Source of the DNA: Mycobacterium sp. 4858
Lineage (GTDB): Bacteria > Actinomycetota > Actinomycetes > Mycobacteriales > Mycobacteriaceae
Direction of reading: 5' to 3'
DNA length: 64,000 nt
Assembly (NCBI RefSeq): GCF_900240975.1
Contig: NZ_LT968776.1
Span: forward strand, 2,407,891-2,471,890
The position numbers and the translations under genes were made by a program. The notes beneath the pieces are model-generated. The model had not been told where the DNA came from, searched no databases, and was given only the letters and a program-made list of their open reading frames with translations. Shown piece by piece: positions 26,853 to 36,042 of the stretch (positions are counted from its first letter, which is position 1; every line of letters begins with the position of its first letter).

Positions 26853-27737
26853 ATGGGCACCGACATCCTCCACGACGACCTGCGATGGGGCGAGTCGCCT
26901 CGCGTCTTCGGCAACGAACTGTGGATCTCCGACACGCAGGCTGGGCAGCTGGTCACCATCGACACCGTGTCACACGCTGTCACACGTCGCGACCTGGACA
27001 GCCCCACCAACGGATTGTGGTTTCTGCCCGATGGCCGACTGGCGGCCGCCCGGTGGTGCGACAAACGCATCGACGTCTTCGTCGACGAGACGTTCTCGGT
27101 CTATGCCGACCTGTCCGCCTTCGCTCGCGACCGGCTCGGCGACATGGTCGGCGGACCCGACGGCCGACTGTACGTCGATGACATGGGCCCCGACCCGCAC
27201 AGCGGCAGGCCTGTCGGCAGATTGCTGACCGTGGGTCCCGACGCCACGGTGGCCGTCGCCGCTGACCAACTCCAGTTCCCCAACGGTTTGGCCATCGTCG
27301 ACTCCACCCTCATCGTCGCCGAAACACACGGAAACCGGTTGACCGCCTTTGACATCGGCGCACAGGGACAACTAATCGACAGGCGGGTGTGGACCGATCT
27401 GGCCCACCTGTTCGACCAGCGTCACCGGCCCGACGGCATCTGGCCCGCACCTGACGGCTCGATATGGGTCGCCACCACCACCGGGGAACGGTTCGTCCGC
27501 GTCCGCGGCAACGACGTTCTCGATCAGATCGACACCCCCGGCCAATTCGCCGTCGCGTGCTGCCTGAACGATTCGACGCTCTACTACTCCACCTCACAGA
27601 CCACCGATCCCGCACTCGACCTTCTCACAGAAGCTTTGGCTCAGAGGAAGATCCGCGGAAAGATCACGCGTGCCGCCGTAGCCACGGTCCGCCCCGTCAC
27701 ATCAGGAGGCGGTAACCATGACCGCGCAAACCACTGA
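26853..27737 (+). CDS. SMP-30/gluconolactonase-family lactonase
   Basis: A 294-residue six-bladed beta-propeller hydrolase. The metal-site residues are seen in DDLRWGESPRVFGNELWISD (Glu), TNGLWFLPDG, LQFPNGLAIV (Asn) and HRPDGIWPAPDGSIWVA (Asp). In this operon it would open a lactone arising from oxidised ring fragments. The gene overlaps the following monooxygenase start by 20 bases, so they are coupled. Confidence 0.88.
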   Translation: MGTDILHDDLRWGESPRVFGNELWISDTQAGQLVTIDTVSHAVTRRDLDSPTNGLWFLPDGRLAAARWCDKRIDVFVDETFSVYADLSAFARDRLGDMVGGPDGRLYVDDMGPDPHSGRPVGRLLTVGPDATVAVAADQLQFPNGLAIVDSTLIVAETHGNRLTAFDIGAQGQLIDRRVWTDLAHLFDQRHRPDGIWPAPDGSIWVATTTGERFVRVRGNDVLDQIDTPGQFAVACCLNDSTLYYSTSQTTDPALDLLTEALAQRKIRGKITRAAVATVRPVTSGGGNHDRANH

Positions 27738-29262
27738 CGTCATCGTCCTCGGAGCGGGTCCAACGGGCCTCACCGCAGCCACATTACTTGCCCGCAGCGG
27801 AACATCCGTGGCGGTGGTGGATCCGTTCCGACTGCCGGCACAGCATCCTCGGGCAACTCACATCGACGACGAGACGATGCGAACGTTCCAAACGCTGGGC
27901 GCCGCCCATCTCGAACCGGCATGGCACCGTCAAGACACCGGAAATTACCAATTCTTCAACGCCTTTGGACAACTCGTGCAGAGTTTCGCCTGGCGTACTC
28001 GGCCGACCGAACAAGGATGGTTCGGCGACTACCAGTTCTTCCAGCCAGACCTCGAAAACTTCCTCCGAGGTAACCTGCACACCCTCGGCACTGCAAGTTC
28101 ATGGTACGGCTGGCGAGCACGCTCTCTGAGCCAGACAGATGCCCGAGTAGAGGTGGTGCTCCGCAACGACCGGCGAGACGTCGACCACACCCTGACCGCT
28201 CGGTATGTGATCGGCGCCGACGGCGCCCGCTCCATGGTGCGGACACTGGTGAGCCCCGACGTCGAAGATCTCCACGCCACTCATCGCTCCCTGATCTTGG
28301 ACATCCTGCCGACCGAACGCACCGAAAATCCCGCAATCTTCACCTATACGCGCGCGACGGCACCCAATCCGATCACTGTCGTGCCCGGCGCTGGAGGCAT
28401 GGTCCGATTCGAATTCCTGCTCAACGCCCGTGACCGCACCGCCGACTTCGAAGAGCCCAATCGCTGGTACGACCTGCTGCAGCCCTACTACGAAGCCGGG
28501 TCCTATCGCATTCTGCGCGCCGACGTCTACCGGTGGGAGTCCCTGTTGCCCCGGCGTTGGCGCGACCGCAGACTCTTTCTCGCCGGCGATGCCGCCCATC
28601 AGATGACACCCCACCTCGGGCAGGGCATGTGCTCCGGAATCCGCGATGCCATGAATTTGGCGTGGAAGATCACCGCGCGGCTGCGCGGCGCACCTGATTC
28701 ACTGCTCGACACGTACGAAAGCGAGCGCAAGCCGCATGTCCGCGTCTATGCCGAGGCCGCCGCTGCGGCGGCCAATGCCGTCGAGCACCTGGCCGAACAG
28801 CCCGGAGATCTCAACGACGTACCCTCGCTCATCGAAGCGCCCTTTCCTACGCCAACCCTGGGCGCAGGGGTACACGGCGAGACCCGTGGTGTCGCCGGCG
28901 TTCTCAGCATCCAACCGCGGCTACCCAACGGCCGGCGTCTCGATGACGTCGTCGGATACCGCTTCGCAGTGGTCGGTGACCCGTCAGTGGTCAACGGCGT
29001 CGAAGAGTTCACCCGGCGCACGTGGAAACGCCTCGGCGCCGTCACCATCACCGACCTGGACCTCGCGACGCGGCGTTGGCTCAATCAGCACAACGTGCAC
29101 GCGGTCGTCGTCCGCCCTGACCGCTACGTCTTCGGCGGAGCCGCCGATTCCGGTCAGCTCGACGACCTTTCGAGTCGTTTGCACGACATCGTCGGTCCCG
29201 AAGGCGAACCCGAAGCCGAAGCCGAAACCGACGCCGCCCTCGCGTCGTGGGCGGTGCAGTGA
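27718..29262 (+). CDS. FAD-dependent aromatic hydroxylase (MhpA/PheA-like)
   Basis: A 514-residue group A flavoprotein monooxygenase that hydroxylates phenolic rings with NAD(P)H and O2. Visible are the GxGxxG at VLGAGPTGLTAATLL, the DG motif YVIGADGARSMVR and the GD motif LFLAGDAAHQMTPHLGQG. A thioredoxin-like C-terminal domain is present, as in 3-(3-hydroxyphenyl)propionate and phenol hydroxylases (VVVRPDRYVFGG). It would supply the catechol or hydroquinone that the dioxygenase of the island cleaves. Confidence 0.9.
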   Translation: MTAQTTDVIVLGAGPTGLTAATLLARSGTSVAVVDPFRLPAQHPRATHIDDETMRTFQTLGAAHLEPAWHRQDTGNYQFFNAFGQLVQSFAWRTRPTEQGWFGDYQFFQPDLENFLRGNLHTLGTASSWYGWRARSLSQTDARVEVVLRNDRRDVDHTLTARYVIGADGARSMVRTLVSPDVEDLHATHRSLILDILPTERTENPAIFTYTRATAPNPITVVPGAGGMVRFEFLLNARDRTADFEEPNRWYDLLQPYYEAGSYRILRADVYRWESLLPRRWRDRRLFLAGDAAHQMTPHLGQGMCSGIRDAMNLAWKITARLRGAPDSLLDTYESERKPHVRVYAEAAAAAANAVEHLAEQPGDLNDVPSLIEAPFPTPTLGAGVHGETRGVAGVLSIQPRLPNGRRLDDVVGYRFAVVGDPSVVNGVEEFTRRTWKRLGAVTITDLDLATRRWLNQHNVHAVVVRPDRYVFGGAADSGQLDDLSSRLHDIVGPEGEPEAEAETDAALASWAVQ

Positions 29263-29263
29263 C

Positions 29264-30196
29264 ATGAAGTTCACCACCTACCGAACCGGTAACGGCGGGG
29301 ATCGTGTCGGCATCGTCGACGGATCCCATGTCCACGCCTTCGCGGCCGGGGTCACCATGATTGACCTGCTTGAGCACGGTGACTTGAATGAACAGGGCCG
29401 CCGACTGGCGCAATCGCCGCACGACACGATTGCCGTGGTCGACGTCGACGTCCGTAGCCCGTTGCAGCCGCGCTCGATTCGCGACTGCGCCGGATTCCTC
29501 CAGCACCTACGTAATCTCTCCGACGCTGTCGGCATGCCGGTCGACGAACGGCACCAACAGTTTCCGCCGTTCTACTTCACCAACCCCAATACCCGGCTCG
29601 GCCCCTACGACGATATACCAATGGCACCCGATAGCACCCAGTTCGACTTCGAACTCGAAGTGGCGGCCGTCATCGGCACTGCCGGGTCGGACATAGACCC
29701 AGCTGACGCTGAGTCCCACATCGCCGGTTACATGGTGCTGTGCGATTGGAGCGCCCGCGACCTCCAAGTCAACGAGATGCCCTTGCGGCTGGGTCCTGCG
29801 AAGGGCAAGGACACCGCCAACACGATCGGGCCCTACCTTGTTACCCCGGACGAGCTCGAACCTTACCGATCTGCCAACGCCTTCGATCTGGAGATGACGG
29901 CGTATGTCAATGACGACCTCGTTAGTCGGGGTCGGATGAACACCATCGACTGGGGCTTTCCCGACATGATCGCCTACGCCTCACGTGGCACCGAATTGCG
30001 GCCCGGCGATGTCATCGGTTCGGGCACAGTCGAATCCGGCTGCCTGTTCGAACACTTCGTCTTGAACCCTCAGGGTTTCCGCGGATGGTTGCAGCCCGGT
30101 GACGTCGTTCGACTCGCGGTGGAGCATATCGGTGAGCTGCGCCACCGCATCGCGCCGGCGCCGGTCGCGGTGCCTCGACTCAGCAGCGGATACTGA
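29264..30196 (+). CDS. Fumarylacetoacetate hydrolase-family protein (second copy)
   Basis: A 310-residue FAA-fold enzyme, distinct from the one at 25975. The core motifs are FYFTNPNTRLGPYDDIPMA, FDFELEVAAVIG (metal ligands), GYMVLCDWSARDLQ, GPAKGKDTANTIGPYLV and VIGSGTVESGCLFE. The motif GPAKGKD is like the fumarylacetoacetase branch that cleaves C-C bonds of diketo acids. It starts one base after the monooxygenase stop and ends one base before the ligase start, so it is tightly coupled. A longer in-frame opening exists upstream but lies inside the monooxygenase. Confidence 0.88.
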   Translation: MKFTTYRTGNGGDRVGIVDGSHVHAFAAGVTMIDLLEHGDLNEQGRRLAQSPHDTIAVVDVDVRSPLQPRSIRDCAGFLQHLRNLSDAVGMPVDERHQQFPPFYFTNPNTRLGPYDDIPMAPDSTQFDFELEVAAVIGTAGSDIDPADAESHIAGYMVLCDWSARDLQVNEMPLRLGPAKGKDTANTIGPYLVTPDELEPYRSANAFDLEMTAYVNDDLVSRGRMNTIDWGFPDMIAYASRGTELRPGDVIGSGTVESGCLFEHFVLNPQGFRGWLQPGDVVRLAVEHIGELRHRIAPAPVAVPRLSSGY

Positions 30197-30197
30197 T

Positions 30198-31685
30198 ATG
30201 GAGCCTACCCTTCACTCACTGATCACCACCGCAGTCGACCGTTTCACCGACCAACCGGCGATCACCACACCCGAGCAGACCTGGACCTACCGGCAGATCA
30301 CCGAGCAGGCCAATCGCCTGGCGCACAATCTCATCAGTCTAGGAGTCCAGCCCGGGGAACCCGTCGCGCTGATGCTGGACAACAGCGCGGAATGGGTGAT
30401 CGCCGATCAAGCGATCATCCGCGCAGGGGCAGCCAAGGTGCCGATCAACGACATGCTCACCACCGGTGAAGTCGACTACATCCTGCGCGACTGCGGCGCA
30501 CGGGTCGCAATCACCAACGGCCACTTCACAGCACAGGCCCACGCCGCGACGATCAGCAACGTCATCGAACTGGCGCCCGGATCTATGACCGAAGCCGCCG
30601 AGAGCACCGAGAGCCAACGCCCCCATGTCGTGGTCACCCCACACGACACCGCACTGATCCTCTACACAGGTGGTACTACCGGGCGTCAGAAAGGAGTCGT
30701 ACACACCCAACGGGGACTCGCCGCCAACTTGCTCGCCCACCAAATCGAACTCGGCTTCCAGGACGACGAGCGACTCCTGTTGACGGCGCCGTTGGCACAC
30801 TCCGCCGGGTTCTTACTTCAGGCCGGCTTGAGCAAGGGCGCCAGGATCCATCTCGACCGCAAGTTCAACGCCTACGACGTGCTGCACCGCATCGAGACCG
30901 CCTCCATCACCTTCCTGTTCCTGGTGCCCACCATGGTCTACCGACTCCTCGATGTTGCCGAAACCCAGGAATCGCAGGTGTCCTCGTTGCGCACGATCCT
31001 CTACGGCGCCGCGCCCATCACCCCCGAACGGCTCAAGCAAGGCATTGCCCGATTCGGCCCCGTATTCATGCAGCTCTACGGTCAATCCGAGGCCCCGAAC
31101 TTCCTGACCAGGCTCACCCGTGAAGACCACGAGAACGCCGACCCCGGACGTCTCACCAGCTGCGGGCGGCCCGCTGCCATGGTCCGCATCGCAGTCCTCG
31201 ACGGGAACGGCCACCCTGCCGAACCAGGAACCGTCGGAGAGATCTGCGCCCAAGCTCCCTACCTGATGGAGGGTTACTTGGGGTTGTCGGACAAGACCGC
31301 CGAAACCCTCGCCGATGGGTGGCTGCACACCGGCGACATCGGCAACGTCGACGCCGACGGCTATGTCTACCTGCTGGACCGAAAGAACGACATGGTGATC
31401 ACCGGCGGGATGAACGTCTACACCACCGAAGTCGAACAGGTCATCGGCGCCTGCGCCGGCGTGTCACAAGTAGCCGTCGTGGGGGTGCCCCACCCCGACT
31501 GGGGTGAAGCAGTCACCGCATTCATCGTGCCGACGAGCGATTACCGAGAAGCGACCGTCCGCGACGCGTGCCGTCGACATCTGGCGGCCTACAAGCGGCC
31601 CAAGAGCATCGTCGAAGTCGAGACATTGCCGGCGACCGCATTGGGCAAGGTCGACAAGAAATCGTTACGACACCAAAGCACGTGA
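30198..31685 (+). CDS. Acyl-CoA ligase (AMP-binding)
   Basis: A 495-residue ANL-superfamily adenylating enzyme that makes an acyl-AMP and then an acyl-CoA. Core motifs are the A3 loop YTGGTTGRQKGVVHT, LYGQSEAPNF (A5), GWLHTGDIGNVDADGY (A7), RKNDMVITGGMNVY (A8) and the catalytic lysine in LPATALGKVDKKS. Placed after ring-modifying genes, it may activate an aromatic or alkanoic acid entering or leaving the pathway. The ATG at 30198 is one base after the preceding stop. Confidence 0.9.
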   Translation: MEPTLHSLITTAVDRFTDQPAITTPEQTWTYRQITEQANRLAHNLISLGVQPGEPVALMLDNSAEWVIADQAIIRAGAAKVPINDMLTTGEVDYILRDCGARVAITNGHFTAQAHAATISNVIELAPGSMTEAAESTESQRPHVVVTPHDTALILYTGGTTGRQKGVVHTQRGLAANLLAHQIELGFQDDERLLLTAPLAHSAGFLLQAGLSKGARIHLDRKFNAYDVLHRIETASITFLFLVPTMVYRLLDVAETQESQVSSLRTILYGAAPITPERLKQGIARFGPVFMQLYGQSEAPNFLTRLTREDHENADPGRLTSCGRPAAMVRIAVLDGNGHPAEPGTVGEICAQAPYLMEGYLGLSDKTAETLADGWLHTGDIGNVDADGYVYLLDRKNDMVITGGMNVYTTEVEQVIGACAGVSQVAVVGVPHPDWGEAVTAFIVPTSDYREATVRDACRRHLAAYKRPKSIVEVETLPATALGKVDKKSLRHQST

Positions 31686-31721
31686 TCCCAACATCGACGG
31701 TGACCACCGACCAACACCCAC

Positions 31722-31753
31722 TGAGCCATTGAGCCACTGAGCCATTGAGCGAA
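31722..31753 (+). repeat. Tandem octamer repeat in the leader of the dioxygenase gene
   Basis: Four tandem units TGAGCCAT, TGAGCCAC, TGAGCCAT, TGAGCGAA lie 11 bases before the dioxygenase ATG. Such units may bind a regulator or be slippage-prone. The last unit leads into the GAAAGG ribosome site. Confidence 0.7.
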
Positions 31754-31763
31754 AGGTACCGAA

Positions 31764-32648
31764 ATGACTCCCACAGGTTCAATATCCGCGATGGGCTATG
31801 TCGCTCTCCGCACCCGAAATCTGACTGCGTCAACGAAGCTGGCTACCGACGTGCTGGGCCTGAGATCGATCGAAAATTCTTCCACCAAGGCCTATCTCGC
31901 TGCCGCCGACACCCATCACGAACTGGTCTACATCGCCTCCGACACCGACGGACTCGACCACATCGGGCTCGTCGCCGCCACCGCGACTGACCTCGCAGCG
32001 ATCCGTGAACGGGTGCGGCGCGGTGGATGGCCTGTCCTTGCCGAACAACCCATCGAAGTCCACATCGACGACGGCTTCGCCTTCGTCGGACCGGAAGGGT
32101 TCACCTGGCACATCTACACCGGAATGTCTCTCTTGGACACCCGTGACGGTGGCATCGGCCCAGACCGCTACGGTCACATCAATCTCAAGGTCCACGACTC
32201 GGTCGCGATGACGAAGTTTCTCGTCGAGGTGTTCGACTTCCGGGTGTCCGACCAGATCGGCGACGACTTCGCCTTCTTCCTCAGGTGTAACCCCGAGCAT
32301 CACGGGATCGCCGTAGTCAAAGCGCCCGACCAAGACCCCTCGATGCATCACCACGCCTGGCAGGCGCAGAGCATCGTCGACCTCGGGCGCCTCGCCGACC
32401 GTCTTGCCAAGGCGGGATCACGACTGTTCTGGGGACCCGTGCGGCACGGGGCAGGCCACAACATCGCTGCCTACTTCGTCGAACCCGGTGCGGGACTCAT
32501 CGAGCTTTACACCGACATGGAGATGATCTATGACAAAGAGCGCGACGCGATCGTGTGGGACTTCGGCGACCCCGGCTGGCTCAGCCAATGGGACGGGCTG
32601 TCACCCGAAACGATGCTCTCCTACGGCGTTCCACCGGTACAGCGTTAG
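31764..32648 (+). CDS. Extradiol ring-cleavage dioxygenase-like VOC protein
   Basis: A 294-residue two-module vicinal-oxygen-chelate protein of the type I extradiol dioxygenase architecture. Candidate facial-triad ligands are H138 in RYGHINLKV, one of H195-H197 in MHHHAW, and E247 in GLIELYTDM. That spacing fits BphC/HpaD-type Fe(II) enzymes. It would cleave a catechol or related diol in the island pathway. A 78-base gap separates it from the ligase. Confidence 0.87.
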   Translation: MTPTGSISAMGYVALRTRNLTASTKLATDVLGLRSIENSSTKAYLAAADTHHELVYIASDTDGLDHIGLVAATATDLAAIRERVRRGGWPVLAEQPIEVHIDDGFAFVGPEGFTWHIYTGMSLLDTRDGGIGPDRYGHINLKVHDSVAMTKFLVEVFDFRVSDQIGDDFAFFLRCNPEHHGIAVVKAPDQDPSMHHHAWQAQSIVDLGRLADRLAKAGSRLFWGPVRHGAGHNIAAYFVEPGAGLIELYTDMEMIYDKERDAIVWDFGDPGWLSQWDGLSPETMLSYGVPPVQR

Positions 32649-32813
32649 CCGCGCGCATCACCGTAGAAGCTGACCCGGCATGGCGATAACGAGGACGCCG
32701 CACTGCGCACCGCGGGCGCGGAGGATTGACGACATCCCCTCAAGGCCGTGACCGGGCGAACCATCACCGAACTGCACACGACGCCATGCGGCGTCGTAAA
32801 GGAGGTCGACGCC

Positions 32814-33662
32814 GTGCCACGCTTCACGCGAACAGCACCCACCGGCGATGAATTCGACGCAACCGACCACCGCGACGCTTCCACACAAACCGCAGGGGGC
32901 GATCGCGACACCCGGACTGCGGTGGAAAAGGCATGTGTCTTGCTCTCCGCATTCGAACGCTACTTCGACCGAGCGGTCGGTGTCAGTGAACTCGCAAGAA
33001 GCGCCGGCTTGACGAAATCCACTACGTTCCGCCAACTCTGCATCCTCGAACGCGCCGCCATGGTCGAACGCAGCGGGCGCGGCTACCGCATCGGGCGAAG
33101 CCTCAGAGCACTGGCCCGAGGCGTAACCGACAGAGAGCACGTCAGGTTAGCCGACACGCTGATGCCCTATCTCGTCGAAGCATTTGAAATTACCCGTCAG
33201 ACAGTTCAATTGGGCGTTCTGGACGGAACGGACATCATCTATCTGAGAACAGTCCGAGGACACCGCACGCTGCAGGCGCCGTCGAATTTGGACGGCCGAA
33301 TACCTGCCCAACGGACCGCAGGGGGCAAGCTCCTGCTTGCCTACCTGGCGGCGCCCGCGCCGAGCATCGTGACCGTTCCCCGGCCCCAGAACGCGGCGAT
33401 GTTCGAACACATGCCGTCCCCGGTCCAGGCGGACCTGTTCGAGATCCGGCGCCGGGGAATCGCTTTCGACAGGGGCTGCACAACTGTAGGAGCGTGCTGC
33501 GTCGCCGCGCCGATCACGGCTGCCACCGGAGAACCGCTGGCAGCACTGTCGATCTGCGCCCCGTGCGGCACGAACCTGGACGCCATCGCCAATGTGCTCG
33601 AGCGGATCGCGCGCACCGCATCCCTGCATCTTCGTCATGTGACTGCCGCGTCGAGAGGCTGA
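32814..33662 (+). CDS. IclR-family transcriptional regulator
   Basis: A 282-residue regulator with an N-terminal winged helix (RAVGVSELARSAGLTKSTTF, RGYRIGRSLRALARGV) and a C-terminal effector domain (TVQLGVLDGTDIIYLRTVRG, RIPAQRTAGGKLLLAYL, GACCVAAPITAATGEPLAAL). IclR proteins such as PcaR and PobR govern aromatic-acid pathways, which suits the setting. The GTG at 32814 is chosen for the AAAGGAGGT seven bases upstream; a longer frame begins at 32748. Confidence 0.88.
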   Translation: MPRFTRTAPTGDEFDATDHRDASTQTAGGDRDTRTAVEKACVLLSAFERYFDRAVGVSELARSAGLTKSTTFRQLCILERAAMVERSGRGYRIGRSLRALARGVTDREHVRLADTLMPYLVEAFEITRQTVQLGVLDGTDIIYLRTVRGHRTLQAPSNLDGRIPAQRTAGGKLLLAYLAAPAPSIVTVPRPQNAAMFEHMPSPVQADLFEIRRRGIAFDRGCTTVGACCVAAPITAATGEPLAALSICAPCGTNLDAIANVLERIARTASLHLRHVTAASRG

Positions 33663-34265
33663 TCGCACGACAGCGCACAGTCGATCCTCACACCTGTAAT
33701 TTTCGCGCAGTTGACCTCACCAAAGCCGTACGCTCCCCCGGTTATTGAGGCCGTCGCGCGACACAGAAGGCTGACCGAACGTAGCTCAACGGTCGAATCT
33801 TCCAGCGGCGCTGTGCCGTAGGACCACCTGTCAGGCCGCGCCTCATTCGCGGCTAGGCACGACTGGGCGTGCGATCTGCTGCTGACCCGCCCCTGTCCGA
33901 GTACGCGGCTCCGAGCATGCGGTACCGCCCGCGTTGACGCAAAGCCCGCAAGCGGCCCATTGATGCCACCGGCAGGTGCCCGGATCCTCCCCACGATTTC
34001 CCGTTCCACCTGACGGCACAACGCCTTTCGTGGTACTGCGACGTGAGTCACTATGACTGCATGGCTGAGTTCCACATCACACACCGGTTTCCCGTGGCGT
34101 GGTGATGTCACCGAGCCTGCGTATGCGACGAGATAGCTGCTGACCATCAGCTCTGCCTCGCACCCCGTTCTTCCTCCCGGGCCGTCCGGCCCGTTGTCCG
34201 GCACCGTTGAAAGGCGTGTGGCGGGTGCAGCACTAACCGCATCATTACCCACCAGAGGAACTGCC
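33663..34265. other. Intergenic stretch without a recognisable gene
   Basis: Six hundred bases between the IclR gene and the lipase-like gene. I recognise no protein, RNA gene or transposase remnant. A minus-strand open frame (33635-34336) has no family features. A short perfect dyad GGTGA-TG-TCACC occurs near 34103. It is probably degraded or regulatory DNA at the island edge. Confidence 0.5.
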
Positions 34266-35720
34266 ATGTCGTCAGGATCCACCCCGCATGCGCCAGCTAC
34301 CGGGCCGCACCCCCCCGCGCTCGATGCACTGAACACGACAACGGTACGCGGAAACGAAAGCGGTAGCGCGGGCGTTGGTTTCGGCCTACGACTGCTGCTG
34401 GTCTGCTTCCTCGTTCTTGGAACATGCGTTCCGATGACACCGGCACCCGCCGCTAGCGCTGACCCGCTGTGCCCGCCGAACAGTGGCTATCAGCCGGAAT
34501 GCCAGTACCGCCCCTTTTATACGCCGCCTGACCCGTTGCCAGACGGGACGGCCGGCGACGTCATCCGCACCGAACCGTCGCGAATCGCGCTCGACCCGGC
34601 TGGCCACGGCGCGTACTCGGGGTCGGCAACCCGCCTCATGTATCGGAGCACCGATGGACGTGGCCAGCCGGTCGTAGTGTCTGGCACTTACATCGAGCCC
34701 CAACGCCCCTGGCCCGGACGCGGCCCGCGTCCGCTGATCGCATTCGCGCCCTTTCTCCAAGGACTCGGCGATCAATGCGCCATCTCACGACTGATCAGTG
34801 AAGGCGGCTTTCATTACGGCGGCTTCCTCGACTTCGTGTTCTACTTCGAGGAAGGGTTCATCGCGACGATGCTCGACCGCGGGTTCGCCTTGGTGATAAC
34901 CGATTACCAGGGCACAGGCACCTATGGTCCGCCGACGGCCGGTATCCGCGTGCCCACCGCCCACGCCGTCATCGATTCCGCGCGAGCAGCCAAGCGGCTG
35001 CCTGGAGCATCCCTAGATCCGGCGGGGCCCGTCGCCTTCTGGGGCTACGGACCGGGCGGCACCGCCGCCGGCGCCGCCGTCGAATTAGCGCCGACCTATG
35101 CTCCGGAATTGGATGTCGTGGGCGCCTGGGTAGGAGCACCAGTCGCTGATCCCGCCCTCGGCCTGGATTACGCCGACGGGTCACTGCTGGTATCGATCAT
35201 CGGGTACGCGCTCAACGCCTTCATCGCGGCATTCCCTGAAGCCGAGCCGGGATTGAAACAAGCTCTGACGCCCCGGGGACTGGACTTCCTGCAGAAGACC
35301 CGTTACGAGTGTGTCGACGAAGTGGTGGTCAAATTCGCCTTCCGCCACTTGCAGCCCTACTTCAATCAAGACGTCCGCCAGTTGTTCAGCGCGGAACCAA
35401 TCAAGTCCGTGTTGGGCGCACAGCGGCTCGGCTCACTCAGACCCGCCGCGCCGGTGAACCTCGACGTCAACAGGTTCGACCCCCTCATCCCCTGGGTCGG
35501 CGCCAGACAACTCGCCGCAGACTGGTGTGCGCAGAACGCCGATGTTGAGTTCTGGACTAATGAGCAACCGCCCTTCCTCAACAAAGTCGCAGTGAACACT
35601 CTCTCGACATACTTCGTCGACGGCGAGCGCGGAATACGGTGGATCACCGACCGCTTCAACGGCCTGCCGACCACACCCAACTGCGATCGTCTTCCGCCCC
35701 TCGAGCCACCCGGTGGCTAG
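34266..35720 (+). CDS. Secretory lipase (LIP)-family protein lacking the catalytic serine
   Basis: A 484-residue exported protein of the LIP/secretory lipase alpha/beta-hydrolase family. After a 38-residue lead and a hydrophobic segment (LRLLLVCFLVLGTCVP, signal or anchor), the family text is clear: FAPFLQGLGDQCAISR, FALVITDYQGTGTYGPPT, then the nucleophile elbow. The elbow reads FWGYGPGGTAAGA where the family has GYSQGG, so the catalytic Ser is Gly262. The Asp region (NRFDPLIPW) is kept; the usual His near VAVNTLSTYF is not evident. It is a probable pseudoenzyme. GAGGA precedes the ATG at 34266. Confidence 0.85.
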   Translation: MSSGSTPHAPATGPHPPALDALNTTTVRGNESGSAGVGFGLRLLLVCFLVLGTCVPMTPAPAASADPLCPPNSGYQPECQYRPFYTPPDPLPDGTAGDVIRTEPSRIALDPAGHGAYSGSATRLMYRSTDGRGQPVVVSGTYIEPQRPWPGRGPRPLIAFAPFLQGLGDQCAISRLISEGGFHYGGFLDFVFYFEEGFIATMLDRGFALVITDYQGTGTYGPPTAGIRVPTAHAVIDSARAAKRLPGASLDPAGPVAFWGYGPGGTAAGAAVELAPTYAPELDVVGAWVGAPVADPALGLDYADGSLLVSIIGYALNAFIAAFPEAEPGLKQALTPRGLDFLQKTRYECVDEVVVKFAFRHLQPYFNQDVRQLFSAEPIKSVLGAQRLGSLRPAAPVNLDVNRFDPLIPWVGARQLAADWCAQNADVEFWTNEQPPFLNKVAVNTLSTYFVDGERGIRWITDRFNGLPTTPNCDRLPPLEPPGG

Positions 35721-35840
35721 CAGACCACGCCGGGAGGCGGGTCGGGTGGTCCAGCATCCGTGTCGCCGGTGAGGAAGGTCCACACGGCGCGGGCGACGTC
35801 GGGACCGATGGCGGGTCGGCATGAAGCCGTGGCCAGACGA
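35717..35840 (-). pseudogene. C-terminal remnant of an esterase/PHB-depolymerase-like hydrolase
   Basis: On the minus strand, about 40 codons ending ...PAIGPDVARAVWTFLTGD and then a Pro-rich tail and TAG recall the C-terminal helix of secreted alpha/beta-hydrolase esterases. An in-frame TGA closes the frame upstream near 35844, and nothing of the catalytic core is left between there and 36042. The rest of the 35840-36042 gap holds no recognisable gene. Confidence 0.35.
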
Positions 35841-36042
35841 ATTCATCTCTGCTGCAACGTTATTGGCCGTGATTCGGCAAGTACACCGCTAGCGCGGGTG
35901 ACGCACTATCCCATGCTCGATCTGATCTCGGACCGTGTCGGTCCACTGAGCGGATCCAGCACACCGGTCTGCCAGGGCGGGTTGGTGAACCGGATCCGGG
36001 CGAGCCGACGATCACGATCACCCGTCGGCCATACCCATGGGA

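Noticed and set aside
33635..34336. 233-residue minus-strand open frame in the gap after the IclR gene
   Set aside because: No family motif or ribosome site, and it crosses the start of the lipase-like gene; treated as non-coding.
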